The translations under genes were made by a program, and so were the position numbers. The notes under the pieces are model-generated. The model saw nothing but the letters and a program-made list of their open reading frames with translations, was not told the origin of the DNA and made no database searches. 64,000 nucleotides of DNA, from contig NZ_CP017141.1 of assembly GCF_001721645.1 (NCBI RefSeq), positions 682,001 to 746,000 on the forward strand, given 5' to 3'. This DNA comes from Pedobacter steynii. GTDB taxonomy: Bacteria; Bacteroidota; Bacteroidia; Sphingobacteriales; Sphingobacteriaceae. Shown one piece after another: positions 17,336-28,200 of the stretch; within the stretch, counting starts at the first letter, position 1, and every line of letters starts with the position of its first letter.

Positions 17336-20300
17336 TTAAAATTTAAGATTGATATTGAATCCGTATGTTCTTTGCGAAGGTTGTTGCAAATCCGTATCAC
17401 CGGTACTCATGCTATAGGTATCCAGGTCGCCAAAAGTTTTATCTTTAGTCCAGTAATACAAATTGCGTCCAACAAAAGACAATGAAGCACCTTTCAGAAA
17501 CTTGTTCTTCAAAAAGGAAGCAGGTACGTTATAGGTTAACACCACCTCCCTTAACTTGATAAAGGTTTTGTCAATCACATTGTTCTGCCAGGCAGCTTTA
17601 TATTGTTTTGCCCAGGTTTGGTAATCCACTTTATAATCATTCGGTGCAAAAACCCTTGTATCTGAGAGCACATTACCATCCGGATCATATTTCGCTTCCC
17701 CACTTACAATTTTCAGTCCCGGGATGAGCATTGTTCTGGGATCAGTACCATTCGCATAGGCAATATTTGAAAGTTCCCTTTCCGGTGCAATGGCATCCGG
17801 ATGAGAACCAGACCGCCAAAGGTCTCTTTCAAACCGATCATAGGTAATTCCACCAAATCTACCATCCACTAAAAAGGAAAGGGAGATGTTTTTATAGCTG
17901 AAGGTATTGTTCATACTGATGGAGAAGCTGGTTTTCTGATTTCCTATATTTACATCATAGTCTGTAATTCTGGGTAATCCATCCTCATTCATAATCAGTT
18001 GTCCGTCAGGAGATTTTTCCCAGTCCGAATACCAGTAATCATCTAAGCGTCCGCCAACGGGTGTTCTTCCTTCCTTTAACTGCGGGCTTCCATCAGCAAG
18101 CGCCGGCAGTGATTTCAGGTAATCTTTTCCACCATCTACATTAACCAGGGCCATCCAGGAGAAGTTCTCCGTCTTAACCGGAGTGGCATTGAAAGAGAAA
18201 TCATATCCCCTTCTTTGTGTTGTCCTTCCATTCAATCTGATCCCTGTATAACCTGAAGTCTGCGAGAATACCTGTGTAAAAATCTGAGGTCCATAATCGT
18301 TTCTATAATAAGAGAAGTCAAATCCCAGTCTATCATTCAGGAATCTGGCTTCTAAACCATACTCATAGGTGGTATTGAATTCTGGTTTCAGGTTGGGATT
18401 ATCTATAATAGACGGATAAGCTGCAATCGGAAGATTTCTATTCCGGCTACCTGTAGTATAAGAGTTCACTGCATTATAAATATCCTCGTCCTCGCCAATC
18501 CCGTCACTACCTACTTTTGCATAAGCAGCCCTTACTTTTAAGAAATTAATTGCCTTAGGCAAATGAACCATATCGCTAACCACCGCGCTTAACGATAAGG
18601 ATGGATAAAAGAAGGTAGAATTGTTTACAGGTAAGGTCGAAGACTTATCTACCCTGCCGGTCATCCCCAGAAAGATTTGATTCTTATAAGCCAGATCGAT
18701 TGACGAATACGCGCTATAAATTCCTTTTTTATCCTTATAACTCGTAGGTAAAACTTTATCTGTCGAATTATTCAGTTTAAAGATTCCCGGAACAATCAGT
18801 TTGGTGGTACTGGCATGTGCTTCATTATTGCTTTTATAGAGTTGATTCCCTCCTAAGGTTGCATTCACACTGAAGACCTCATTGAAAAAGCTATCATGGT
18901 ATTTGACTAAGAAGTCTGTGTTTGATTCCAGCATTCCATACTCGTTATGTCTGTATCTGCCACCACGATCGGAAATATCATAATCGTAGATATCCATGGA
19001 GATCTCCTCATCTTTTGTTAAAGAATAGGTATTTAAACTGGTCCTGACATGTGCATCCAGTTTATCACTGATTTTATAATTCAGTTTTAAGAAACCCAGG
19101 ACATCATTTTTAGTATACGGTCTTTTCCATTCATGGGCCAGCATGTAAGGGTTATTATATCTCCAGTTTTCAACGAAGCGTTGTTTGATGCCCTCCTTAC
19201 CCGGAACCCAATAATCTTTAAGGTCTCTGATGTCAAAATGAGCTCCGCCCCAGATACTCAGGTTATATATTGGCGAATGAGGTCCATAATTATTCCTCGG
19301 TAAATTACTGGCATACTCATAGGTATGTTGTAATGAACCATCAACTGACAGCTTATCTGACAGGTTTAAATTTCCATTTATGCGGAAAGTATTGATGTTT
19401 AATTTAGCTCCCGGAACCGATGCTTTTGAATATTTATAGGTATCGGAAAGTGTTACACCACCGCTTTCCCCTTTACTCTGTACCGAGAAGTTAGTCGAAG
19501 TTACCAATCCGGTTTCCATGAAATTACCCAGGTTATCCGCTCCTCTGGAAAGCCATGGCGTAGGGATTCTTTTTCCAGTAGCAGCATCAATAGGGGAATC
19601 ATACTGAGGCAACAGGCGTCCGTCAAATTTGGGTCCCCATACCGAGTAATCAAAATCATTGATACCGCCGCCTCCCGGGCCGCCGGTACCGAAAGCATAT
19701 TCACCTGCATCTCCAGGCCCATATTGGGTTTGTGCTTTTGGAATCCGGATAAACCCGCCCTGAAAAGTAGTAGAAGAATTGACGGACATGGTGGTTCCTT
19801 TCGCTGCATTGCTGCTACTTTTCAGACTGATTTGCACCGCGCCATTCAAGCCTAAAGAGCCGTATAATGCAGAAGCAGCAGCCCCTTTTAATACCGAGAT
19901 ATTTTCGATATCATCAGAACTGATATTCCACATATCCGTAGTGGTACTTGGCACACCATCAATCACAATTAGGGGTTTTTTACCTCTTAAATACAGTTTG
20001 GGATCAGAAAAGAAATCGCTGCTATTGGTTACCGTAAGCCCTGCGACTTTCCCTGTCAGGGATTCCACCACATTGGGAGAAATTGCTTTTTGCAGGGCAT
20101 CTCCTTTTACCTCCTGAACCGCATAACCAAGACGTTTTTTCTCTTTTTTTATCCCTAAGGCTGTGACCACCACCTCATTTAAATCCGCCTGGTTCGGATC
20201 AAGTTTTACATTGATTTCGGATGGTGCCCCCACTGCGACTTCCTTTGACAGGTAGCCAATAAAACTAAATACTAAAGTCGAATTGGGAGGTACAGATAAA

Positions 20301-20497
20301 CTGAATTTTCCGTTGGTATTGGTTAAGCCACCTCCGGTCTTTCCCTTAAGCCTGATGGATACGCCAGGCATGGGTTGATTGTTTTCATCGGTAACCGTTC
20401 CGGTAACCGTACTTTGCGCGTAAGTCGCATTTAAAGCCAGCAGCCAGACCAACATCGTCAGCAGGCACGCTCTTTTTACTGTGTAGAAAGATTTCAT
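17336..20497 (-). CDS. SusC-family TonB-dependent transporter, phosphonate locus
   Basis: The 1053-residue protein has a signal peptide (cleavage at TYAQ, residue 28), a carboxypeptidase-regulatory-like beta-sandwich (TVTGTVTDENNQPMPGVSI, about residues 30-105), a TonB box region (NEVVVTALG), a plug domain and a 22-strand barrel ending in a C-terminal Phe (NINLKF). It has no STN domain, so it is not expected to signal to a FecR/ECF sigma pair. It opens the array that includes phnA and phnY, and a good promoter sits 46 bases upstream of its start. It should import a phosphonate-bearing glycan, lipid fragment or small ester too large for porins. Confidence 0.93.
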   Translation of the reverse strand: MKSFYTVKRACLLTMLVWLLALNATYAQSTVTGTVTDENNQPMPGVSIRLKGKTGGGLTNTNGKFSLSVPPNSTLVFSFIGYLSKEVAVGAPSEINVKLDPNQADLNEVVVTALGIKKEKKRLGYAVQEVKGDALQKAISPNVVESLTGKVAGLTVTNSSDFFSDPKLYLRGKKPLIVIDGVPSTTTDMWNISSDDIENISVLKGAAASALYGSLGLNGAVQISLKSSSNAAKGTTMSVNSSTTFQGGFIRIPKAQTQYGPGDAGEYAFGTGGPGGGGINDFDYSVWGPKFDGRLLPQYDSPIDAATGKRIPTPWLSRGADNLGNFMETGLVTSTNFSVQSKGESGGVTLSDTYKYSKASVPGAKLNINTFRINGNLNLSDKLSVDGSLQHTYEYASNLPRNNYGPHSPIYNLSIWGGAHFDIRDLKDYWVPGKEGIKQRFVENWRYNNPYMLAHEWKRPYTKNDVLGFLKLNYKISDKLDAHVRTSLNTYSLTKDEEISMDIYDYDISDRGGRYRHNEYGMLESNTDFLVKYHDSFFNEVFSVNATLGGNQLYKSNNEAHASTTKLIVPGIFKLNNSTDKVLPTSYKDKKGIYSAYSSIDLAYKNQIFLGMTGRVDKSSTLPVNNSTFFYPSLSLSAVVSDMVHLPKAINFLKVRAAYAKVGSDGIGEDEDIYNAVNSYTTGSRNRNLPIAAYPSIIDNPNLKPEFNTTYEYGLEARFLNDRLGFDFSYYRNDYGPQIFTQVFSQTSGYTGIRLNGRTTQRRGYDFSFNATPVKTENFSWMALVNVDGGKDYLKSLPALADGSPQLKEGRTPVGGRLDDYWYSDWEKSPDGQLIMNEDGLPRITDYDVNIGNQKTSFSISMNNTFSYKNISLSFLVDGRFGGITYDRFERDLWRSGSHPDAIAPERELSNIAYANGTDPRTMLIPGLKIVSGEAKYDPDGNVLSDTRVFAPNDYKVDYQTWAKQYKAAWQNNVIDKTFIKLREVVLTYNVPASFLKNKFLKGASLSFVGRNLYYWTKDKTFGDLDTYSMSTGDTDLQQPSQRTYGFNINLKF

Positions 20498-20529
20498 ATG
20501 TTCAAAAGTTTAATTTGGCTAGACTTATG

Positions 20530-20571
20530 TTTAGTATTTATACAAATATAAAATACTTATTGTAAAAACAA
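20530..20571 (-). promoter_or_regulatory. Promoter of the phosphonate array with overlapping palindrome
   Basis: On the minus strand a TTG (20571-20569) is followed after 18 bases by TATATTTG (20550-20543), fitting the Bacteroidota primary-sigma consensus TTTG-N17-23-TAnnTTTG, and the susC ATG follows 46 bases later. The -7 element lies inside an inverted repeat, GTATTTATA / TATAAAATAC, at 20533-20556, a plausible repressor operator. The remaining bases of this 326-base gap are AT-rich without a gene. Confidence 0.6.
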
Positions 20572-20710
20572 TGTTAAGCAATGCTAAACTTTTAAAATAT
20601 AATTTAGAGCAATCATTTACACAGAAACGCCTCAAACAACTGTACAATAATTAAATAGAATATTAAAAATAAAATAATTGAGATAACAAAAAAGAAACAA
20701 CAATTTAATA

Positions 20711-20735
20711 TTTAGTATTTATAAACATAAAATAC
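20711..20735. repeat. Second copy of the susC-upstream palindrome
   Basis: TTTAGTATTTATA is followed by a short spacer and then ATAAAATAC, repeating the element at 20530-20556 with a two-base length change; it is again a near-palindrome (GTATTTAT / ATAAAATAC). The copies are about 180 bases apart. It may be a second operator for the same regulator; AT-richness makes chance similarity possible. Confidence 0.4.
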
Positions 20736-20752
20736 ATTTATAGGTTTAGAAC

Positions 20753-20800
20753 AAAGCCCGGTCATTTAGTCTTCTCTTTAAGACTAAATGACCGGGCTTT
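20753..20800. terminator. Perfect 21-bp hairpin terminator
   Basis: The arms at 20753-20773 and 20780-20800 are exact reverse complements around a 6-base loop (CTCTTT). A-tract and T-tract ends with an AGCCCGG core allow termination in either direction. It follows the CAP-domain gene and insulates the phosphonate promoter from upstream transcription. Confidence 0.88.
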
Positions 20801-20823
20801 ACCTAATATCTGGAAATAAGATC

Positions 20824-21354
20824 TTATAATCGGGCGGCCAGTTTCATTGTCCAGGAATTGTTTACCCGTGCCACGCCTATTTCTTTTGCGCTCGCATTCA
20901 TGATATTTTTACAATGTCCTTTGCTGCTTAGCCAATAGGCAACAACACCTTTTTCATCAGTACTGATAATGGCCAGGTTTTCGGCATAAAACCGGAAATT
21001 ATAACCAGCCGCCTTTATCCGGTCGCCGGGCGATTGCCCATCCTTATTAACGTGGTCAAAGAAATTATTCTTTACCATATCTTCGGTATGCAGTTTTGCA
21101 GCAAGTGCCAACTGATCATTCCAGGTCAAAGCAGGAACCGGAGGCATTTTTTCGCCATCACAATTGCAGCCTGCAGCTCTAACTGTATTTACCGCCTGTA
21201 ACATCAGTGCATTGTTCAGATTGGTCCCAACCTTATCCTTTCCAGGATTAGAATGATCTATTTCCTCAGATAAGTCATTAGATTTTTTGCAGTCTGACAG
21301 GAAGCAAACCAAGATTAACAGCGGAATAAACAATAATTTTTTCATGGCATCCAT
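20824..21354 (-). CDS. CAP-domain (SCP/PR1-like) secreted protein
   Basis: The 176-residue protein has a hydrophobic N-terminal signal with a possible lipobox Cys22 (FLSDCKKS), although Asp before the Cys is unusual. The CAP fold follows: ALTWNDQLALAAKLHTEDM, the NNFFDHVNKDGQSPGDRIKAAGY block and the AENLAI and WLSSKGHCKNIMN motifs, with the family His/Glu positions (His90, Glu124 region) present. Bacterial CAP proteins are extracytoplasmic with varied, mostly unknown roles. A terminator follows the gene; it is 41 bases after the glycosylase gene and could share its transcript. Confidence 0.85.
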   Translation of the reverse strand: MDAMKKLLFIPLLILVCFLSDCKKSNDLSEEIDHSNPGKDKVGTNLNNALMLQAVNTVRAAGCNCDGEKMPPVPALTWNDQLALAAKLHTEDMVKNNFFDHVNKDGQSPGDRIKAAGYNFRFYAENLAIISTDEKGVVAYWLSSKGHCKNIMNASAKEIGVARVNNSWTMKLAARL

Positions 21355-21395
21355 AGTCCCACAAAAACGCTGCCTCTTATTTTTAATTGTATGGA

Positions 21396-22175
21396 TCAGT
21401 TAAAAAGTTCCTGTTCCTCCGTATAATAGGTCTTCCGCGCTCCTGATTTTTGAATAATGATCTCCCCTCCTGTCGGGCTTTTAGGATATTTCTGGGTATG
21501 CACTTTCAGAAAGTCACGGAATTCACCGGTAATACTGCCAGGGTGTGCCTTTCTGATTTGCACGATCGCATCCTTCAGTACCTCATTTATCGCCCGATGT
21601 AAGTCTTTCAGTTTTTCTTCCGGAATCTTCCCGGCGATTGAATAGGGAGAAATCCCGGCTTTCCACAAAATCTCATCCGCATAGGCATTTCCAATTCCGC
21701 GGATCTTATTCTGATCCAGCAGAATCGCCTTTATCGCCGCCTTTTTACCTTTGAATTCCTTGATCAGAAAATCAACATTCACGCTTTTATCCAGCGCATC
21801 AGGAGCTTCGGCAGCCGGAGGATTTAAAGTTGGCGTTGCCATCTTTTGAAAATCAGACATCACCAGTCCTGTTCCACCTTCGAAAAAGAGCTCTATAACG
21901 GGAGATTTTATCACATGGCTTTCTTCAAAAAAATGAAGCTGCCCCCTTAACATCAGGTGCAAAGCAAGTACATCTCCTTTTTCAAAATTGAGATGCAATT
22001 CCTTGCCCGACCGGCTCAGGGACTTGAGTTCCTGTCCGGAGAGCACGGCCCTTAACTGATCGCCACTGACATTTAATTTCTTATCGTAAGGTACTTGTAC
22101 TGTAGTCAGTTTTTTTCCTGCAAGGCGTTCATTCAGGTTTTCCCTGAAAACTTCTAAATCTGGTAATTCCGGCAT
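21396..22175 (-). CDS. Fpg/Nei-family DNA glycosylase with zincless finger
   Basis: The 259-residue protein begins MPELPDLEVF, giving the catalytic N-terminal Pro2 (after Met removal) and Glu3. Lys58 (SRSGKEL) and the helix-two-turn-helix (RGIGNAYADEILWKAGISPYS, about residues 155-175) are present. The family excises oxidised bases and nicks the DNA. At the C-terminus the four Cys of the zinc finger are absent: the segment reads GGEIIIQKSGARKTYYTEEQ, retaining the Arg and a beta-hairpin like the zincless finger of NEIL1 and plant Fpg relatives. It is not a replacement for a zinc-containing MutM by this evidence alone. Confidence 0.9.
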   Translation of the reverse strand: MPELPDLEVFRENLNERLAGKKLTTVQVPYDKKLNVSGDQLRAVLSGQELKSLSRSGKELHLNFEKGDVLALHLMLRGQLHFFEESHVIKSPVIELFFEGGTGLVMSDFQKMATPTLNPPAAEAPDALDKSVNVDFLIKEFKGKKAAIKAILLDQNKIRGIGNAYADEILWKAGISPYSIAGKIPEEKLKDLHRAINEVLKDAIVQIRKAHPGSITGEFRDFLKVHTQKYPKSPTGGEIIIQKSGARKTYYTEEQELFN

Positions 22176-22245
22176 AATTAATAGTTATAGGGGTAAGTCC
22201 TGAATTTTAACAATCGGCACTTTTAAAAGTTTTATTTCATATAAA

Positions 22246-25200
22246 TCATTTCTGTTTTTCCGGAGCTACTCCGGTTATTCCAAAATGATCGGTAAGTCTT
22301 TTAAACTGATTCATTGCTTTTCCTCCTACAGTTCTCGACAATCCCAGACTTCTGTTCCAAAACCCATCCGGACTATACGGCAACGGTGTTTGTTCTCTTC
22401 CATAACCACTATAATAAGTATCATGTACACTTCGCAATTCACCGTGCGTGCTACCTGATATCGAGCCAACTTCCGCTTCAATGGAAATCAAGCTCATATC
22501 ATAACCTGCCTGATTTGCACCATCTCTTAGGGCCACCAGCCTTCCTACCCCTTCCAACGTAACCATCTGACCATCATCCTGATTTCTACCTACCTGTATC
22601 GGATCTTTGGATTGCATAATGACGTCCTGTATTCCTTTTGTAATGGTTACAGGCTTGTCTACTCTTCCGCGCATTCTTCCAATCATCGTCATCGTAAAGA
22701 GGGCAGTTACGAGCACCATCGGGCCACTTTTTGGCCTCAAATACTTCAACATACCCGCAGCCGTGGCACCTGCAAGACCTCCATACATCATCCCTTGCTG
22801 TTCAGAAGCCTGCCGCTGTTGAATCAGCCATTCTTTCGTCTGAATTGTTCGTGAATTTGTTTTTGATCCCGGCGACTTATCCACATCATGCAACAGATCA
22901 ATCTTCTCTAAAGGGACTGTTTCTGTTGAATAAGGGCCCACCAATGCCTTGGCGCGTTCACTTGTATTCTGCATATGAACTCTTCTCGGATCAGTAAGTG
23001 CATCCAATAACTCGGCCCTTTTACTCCCTGAAACATACTCCATTGTCCTTTCATAAATGGTAGGTGGCTTTTTTGCATTTCCGTTATGATCCACCATATT
23101 TACGGGGTTACCTCCAACAAAAGCGAACAGGTTCATACCATCTATCGTACCTGCCGGATCGGGGTTGAGCCATCTGCCCAGCCAGGATACATAATACCGG
23201 GCGCCGTAATAATAAAGGCCGGTACTGTCATCGCATTCCTTCCCTGAATACCTGTAGGTCTTGAGCGATACTTCAACCTGGTTCGGCCCGGCTATAAAAG
23301 AAGTCCCGCCATAAGGAAAATATTCCTCGTAGCTCAGCAAGAGCCCCTGCTCATCCAGTTCAACAGAAACAGAGCCCAGGTTATTTGTCATCTGATACCT
23401 CAGCTGATCTGGAGCCGGTTTTCCCGCAGTGCTGTCAGGGCCGCCTGTGATCCAGTGATAAATTACTGCCACACATGTCGACCCATCCATGATACGCAAG
23501 GTCTGCCGGTCTGTCGTGATTGTACGCGTACCATCGTTTGCCTGAACACCCTTACGCAATACTTCATAATTGCCATAATAGATCGTATCACTGTAATTTA
23601 AAGAACTGACATTCACATATTGCTCCGTTACTTTTCTGGTTCTTTGCTCCCCGGCATCATATACATAATAATCGGAATCGCTGGCTTCATCAGGCCGCTC
23701 TATACCAATTGCTGAAACTAAATTTTCACAGCAATTATAATTCAGCGCAACCATATTATTAATGGCCAGTTGCCGCTGGTTACCGGATTCATCATATTCC
23801 AGTCCCTGCAGACGGTTACAGTTTTCCAGTACCGGTGTTTCTACAGTCCATGAAGATGAAACAGCCAGGTGTTGTTTTTTTATAAGATTTCCAGAATCAT
23901 CATAAAAATAGTTTTCCTTATAATTTTCTATGGCCTGACCATCGCTGAGCGGTGTCTGGCTAAATATAGATTGCATAAAACTCCCCTCAGCACTGTTGTT
24001 TTTATAAGTATTGCTACTGATGCCGGGGTGTTGCCGCCCACTGGCCTGTCTGAGGCGGTACAGGGAATCATATTGATATTCAAAAACAGGATCTACTTTC
24101 TGGTTATTGTTAAACACCGCATCAATGGAAGCATCCCGGGTGCAGGTGATATTGCCAACAGGATCGTAAGTATAACTGATGTCCTGTACCACATTCAACT
24201 GCGGCAGCGTACCTGAAACACTGAGGAGCCCTATCAGGCGAAGCGTAGAAGCCTCGTAACGATAGCTGGTAGTTACGCCATTGCCATACACCACCTCTGT
24301 GCGCTGACGATTGGCATCATAAGCAATGCTTTCAATAATCATTTTGGTATCTCCCTCAGCAGTTAAGGAAATGGAGCTGAGCAGGCCTTCCAGGTTATAG
24401 GTATTCGTTGTCGTACTCCAGGTAACCGCATTATCCTGAACCGCATCTGTCAATAAAAGATTCAGGGCATTGTAGGTATAAATCCTGTCAACGCTTCCGG
24501 CATCCATCGGAACCTGATCATGCCAGTTAATGGCCGTCTTATACACAGAAGTCATTTGTTTTTTGGCCTGTAAAATACTACCCAACATGCTGTAAGAAGA
24601 ATTGGTTGCGATGCCCGACAGGTCTTTCAGTATATAAATTTGTCCACGCAGGTTAGAGCCTGTGGGGGCTGCGGCATCCTCCCCATACGTAAAGAGCTCT
24701 ACCAGGTTAAAGCCGTCGAAGCCGGTAATTGGCGCTGTCCCCGGAACTTTTTTTACCAGAAGTTGTGTCTGTCTTTGTAAGCCATCGTAATAGATCACCT
24801 GACAATAATCTCTTGCGCTTAAAGACCAGACCAGTTTGTCAAAAATAGTACTGAAATGTTTCTGAACCCCGGCGTCTGCACTATCCGTGATCATGGGTTG
24901 CTGCCCGCTCATACAATATTGATACTTAAAATTATAATAAGCAGTCCCCGTATTTAAATTGCTGGCATAGAGACGCGGATCTATTTCAACGATTTTTCTT
25001 CCCTGTATATCCAGGGCATAAAAGCTGATCAGTTCAACAGCAGGACTTACATCGTTGAGCAATTGAATACTCCTGATCACATTTCCCATATTGTCCATCA
25101 CCGATCTTACCGGGGTATTGTAAAATGCTGCTGCGGCCTCCAGTGCATTTTTCTCATCTATCTCTTCCTGCGTTGGGTTCGCAGGATAACTGGCCATGAA

Positions 25201-28200
25201 GTTCTGATAATAGATCGACTCTTTTACTGTATTATCCTGATCAAGATGAACCTGTTCCCAGGGTCCGAATTCAACTTTTGAGAAAAATCCTTTAGGTGTA
25301 TCAATCCTGATCACCCGTAATAAGGGATCATAATGCGTAATCGTAGGTGGTGGAACCTGATAAAGACTGGTTATTTCTTCCTGCGTCTCATAAAAAGGGG
25401 TTTTACTGAAATAAGGCAGGTAGCTTTCGCAAACTTTACCCTTGTTATTGTATACACTCCTGCCGGAGACCAGCCATTGCGGCAGGGATTGGTCAGGCTC
25501 AACCTCAGTTTTCGAGGCAAGCAGGCGAGACAGGCCATCGGTATAGGCAATCGATGTCTGGCAGGAGAAGGCAGTTGTCCCTCCAGGATTGGTGGCGTAA
25601 TTCCCGCGCTGAAGATCAACAGCACCTGCAGGTTGCTTACTGTTGATATAGGCATTTAAGTTATAATAAAAGTAGTTTGAAGCCCCCTGAAGATAATATT
25701 CCTTATTGGACTCATCTTTTATAACAGACTCAAAATCAATCGGATTTCCATCCGGAGCAGTGGTTCTCAAAATGTATCCGGCAGGACTTCCATTATATGG
25801 ATACAGGAGCATGCCACCTACCGGAAGCCCGTTTTCTATTCCAAATAAAGAGCTGACAATCACCTGGCCCAGCGCGTCGAAAATAACCTGGCTCACATTC
25901 CCGTTAATGTCCACCTGCTGCTTAGGCTGCATCACCTGGTAATCTATTGTCGCCGTCACCACATTACTTACAGGCGGTGCAATGGAGATATAACTGGTAG
26001 TAGTCAATGCTGCCAGGTAATACGCATCGTAGGTTACCTTACTCAGTGTCCCTAATACGGAGCTTGTGCTGGAAGGCAGGTAAAATCCCGATGCTTCATG
26101 ATAGTCCTGAATAAGCCCCCGGTTCTCCCAGTAACCACTCGCTGAATCATATACATAACCACCAAGCTGTTCGATGGCCTCTTTTGTAAGCCTTTCCCCA
26201 AACATGGCGGTAATGTTATCGTTTGTAAATTCAGCAGTGGAAACATACTGTAGCAGGACTTGCGGTGATACCACACCAAAAGGCAGTACCCCACTCTGCG
26301 GATCACAGAAAAAAGAACACAACCGGCTAAACTGCTGTGCCTGAATGGCCTCAGCAGGGCTTGCCATATAAGGAATGATATTCTGCAGCGCCGCCTTAAC
26401 ATTCAGATCGATGTCGTCAAATGAATAATAACCGGACACAGGATTCGCCATCCCCAACAGGTTAAATTGCTGCTCTTCAAATTTCACTCCGCGCAGGCGA
26501 AGGGAAAAATCTTCAACAGGGCTGTTGTAATACCTGTTGGTCGATATCAGGCCCTTTACACTATACTGCTCTTCATAGCCGGAAGATGCTGAGCCTCGTC
26601 TCGGTAAATATACCGAGCAGGATTGCGTAGGCTGGCCACAAAGCAGATCAGTTTGCAGCACAAAATGCTGTTCCACTCTGGGATCTTCCTCATCACGTTC
26701 ATAATGATAGGTAATTTGCTCACGTGGATTGACCATAAATACTGCATGGCGGTCTTCTGCAGCAGGCTGGATCAGAACCACATTATAATTTGATTCTTCA
26801 ACAGTATAGGGTTTGTCGGCATCCGGAGATCCATCCAGGGCATATATTTCTGTACGCAAAACCCTTGATGAAAGCGCCTTATAGGCTTCCACAAAAGTTT
26901 TTTCATTACTGATATAAATGTCTGCTGAAAAATGACTTTGCGGGAAGTCATACGCATTGACATCCTTACTAAAAAATTCGCTTTTGTATTGCCTCAACAA
27001 TTTTTCATACTCCTGATTGGGTGCACCATTCAGGTACCAGGTTTTGGTGTAAACCGGAGGGACAAATAACTCCTCATTTAACTCATTCGCCGGATAATCA
27101 GGATTGTTATAGCTGGCCTGAAATTCTTCATAGATTTCGGTATCCCAGGATTCAATAAAGCCAAAGCCCATGAATTGCCGTTGATCAGGATCATAATAGC
27201 CATCGTGGTATTTGTATTTCGTCAGGTAACGCGATGAGGTCAGTTGTTCATAATGGATGATTTCTTCTACAACCTGCACCGGGAATGGCAATTTGGTTAC
27301 CCAGGGTTTACCTGTCAGTTTATCTTCAAGCAGAAATTTGGTTGAGCTGGAATAATTGATATAACTTACCACTCCCTGATTGTTATTGATCTGGTTTAAC
27401 AAATATGGTTTTAGCGAGTATTTCAGGCTTCCGTCAGGCAAGGTGGACTCACCGGAAAAATTATAGTAATAATGTTTTGGACAAGGGGCTATTTTTGTGA
27501 AGACCAGACAGGCGGTGCCATTTCCAAGCAGGTCTGTAAAACTGATCTGATCCATTGCCCCAAAGGATTCAGGCAGAAAAACTACAACAGCATCTGAAAA
27601 GGAATTGCCGGATTGGTTCAAAAATAATTCAACCCGGTCGGGATACACATAAGCCAGGTCGGCCGTACCGGAACCATCTACATCCACTAAGAAAAGCTGA
27701 CTTGTACTAAAGGTTTCATCAAATACGGGGGCATTGGCAAAGGTTACCTTTTTTCCAAATTGTCCGTATCCCAGGCAAGGCCAGCATTCTACCGAACCGC
27801 TACTGATCTTAACCCGGTGCGACAGTCCATCACCAAACATATCGGCAAAGCTGACCAGCTCCTGTTGATCGCCCTGTTTTATCAGTGGGAAATTATTTGG
27901 ATTGGCAACTGCACGTACCGCACTGTATCCGTTTTTTCCTTCGGAAGGATAGTACAGCAACTGGTCCGCTTCAGCCAGCATTAAATCTGATTTGCCGTTT
28001 GCCGACAGATCAGACAGCTCCATTTCCGGATCGGAAATAGTGATTGGATATTTTTCAAAGGGAATAAAATTATTCCATCCTCCTTCCAGTGTACGTTCAT
28101 AAAAACCCGAAGCACCATTTGCGTTAACCACCAACTCCAATTGTCCGTTCCCATCAACATCTGTAAGTATAGCCTCGCCTTGCTGTAAATTTTGATTGGT

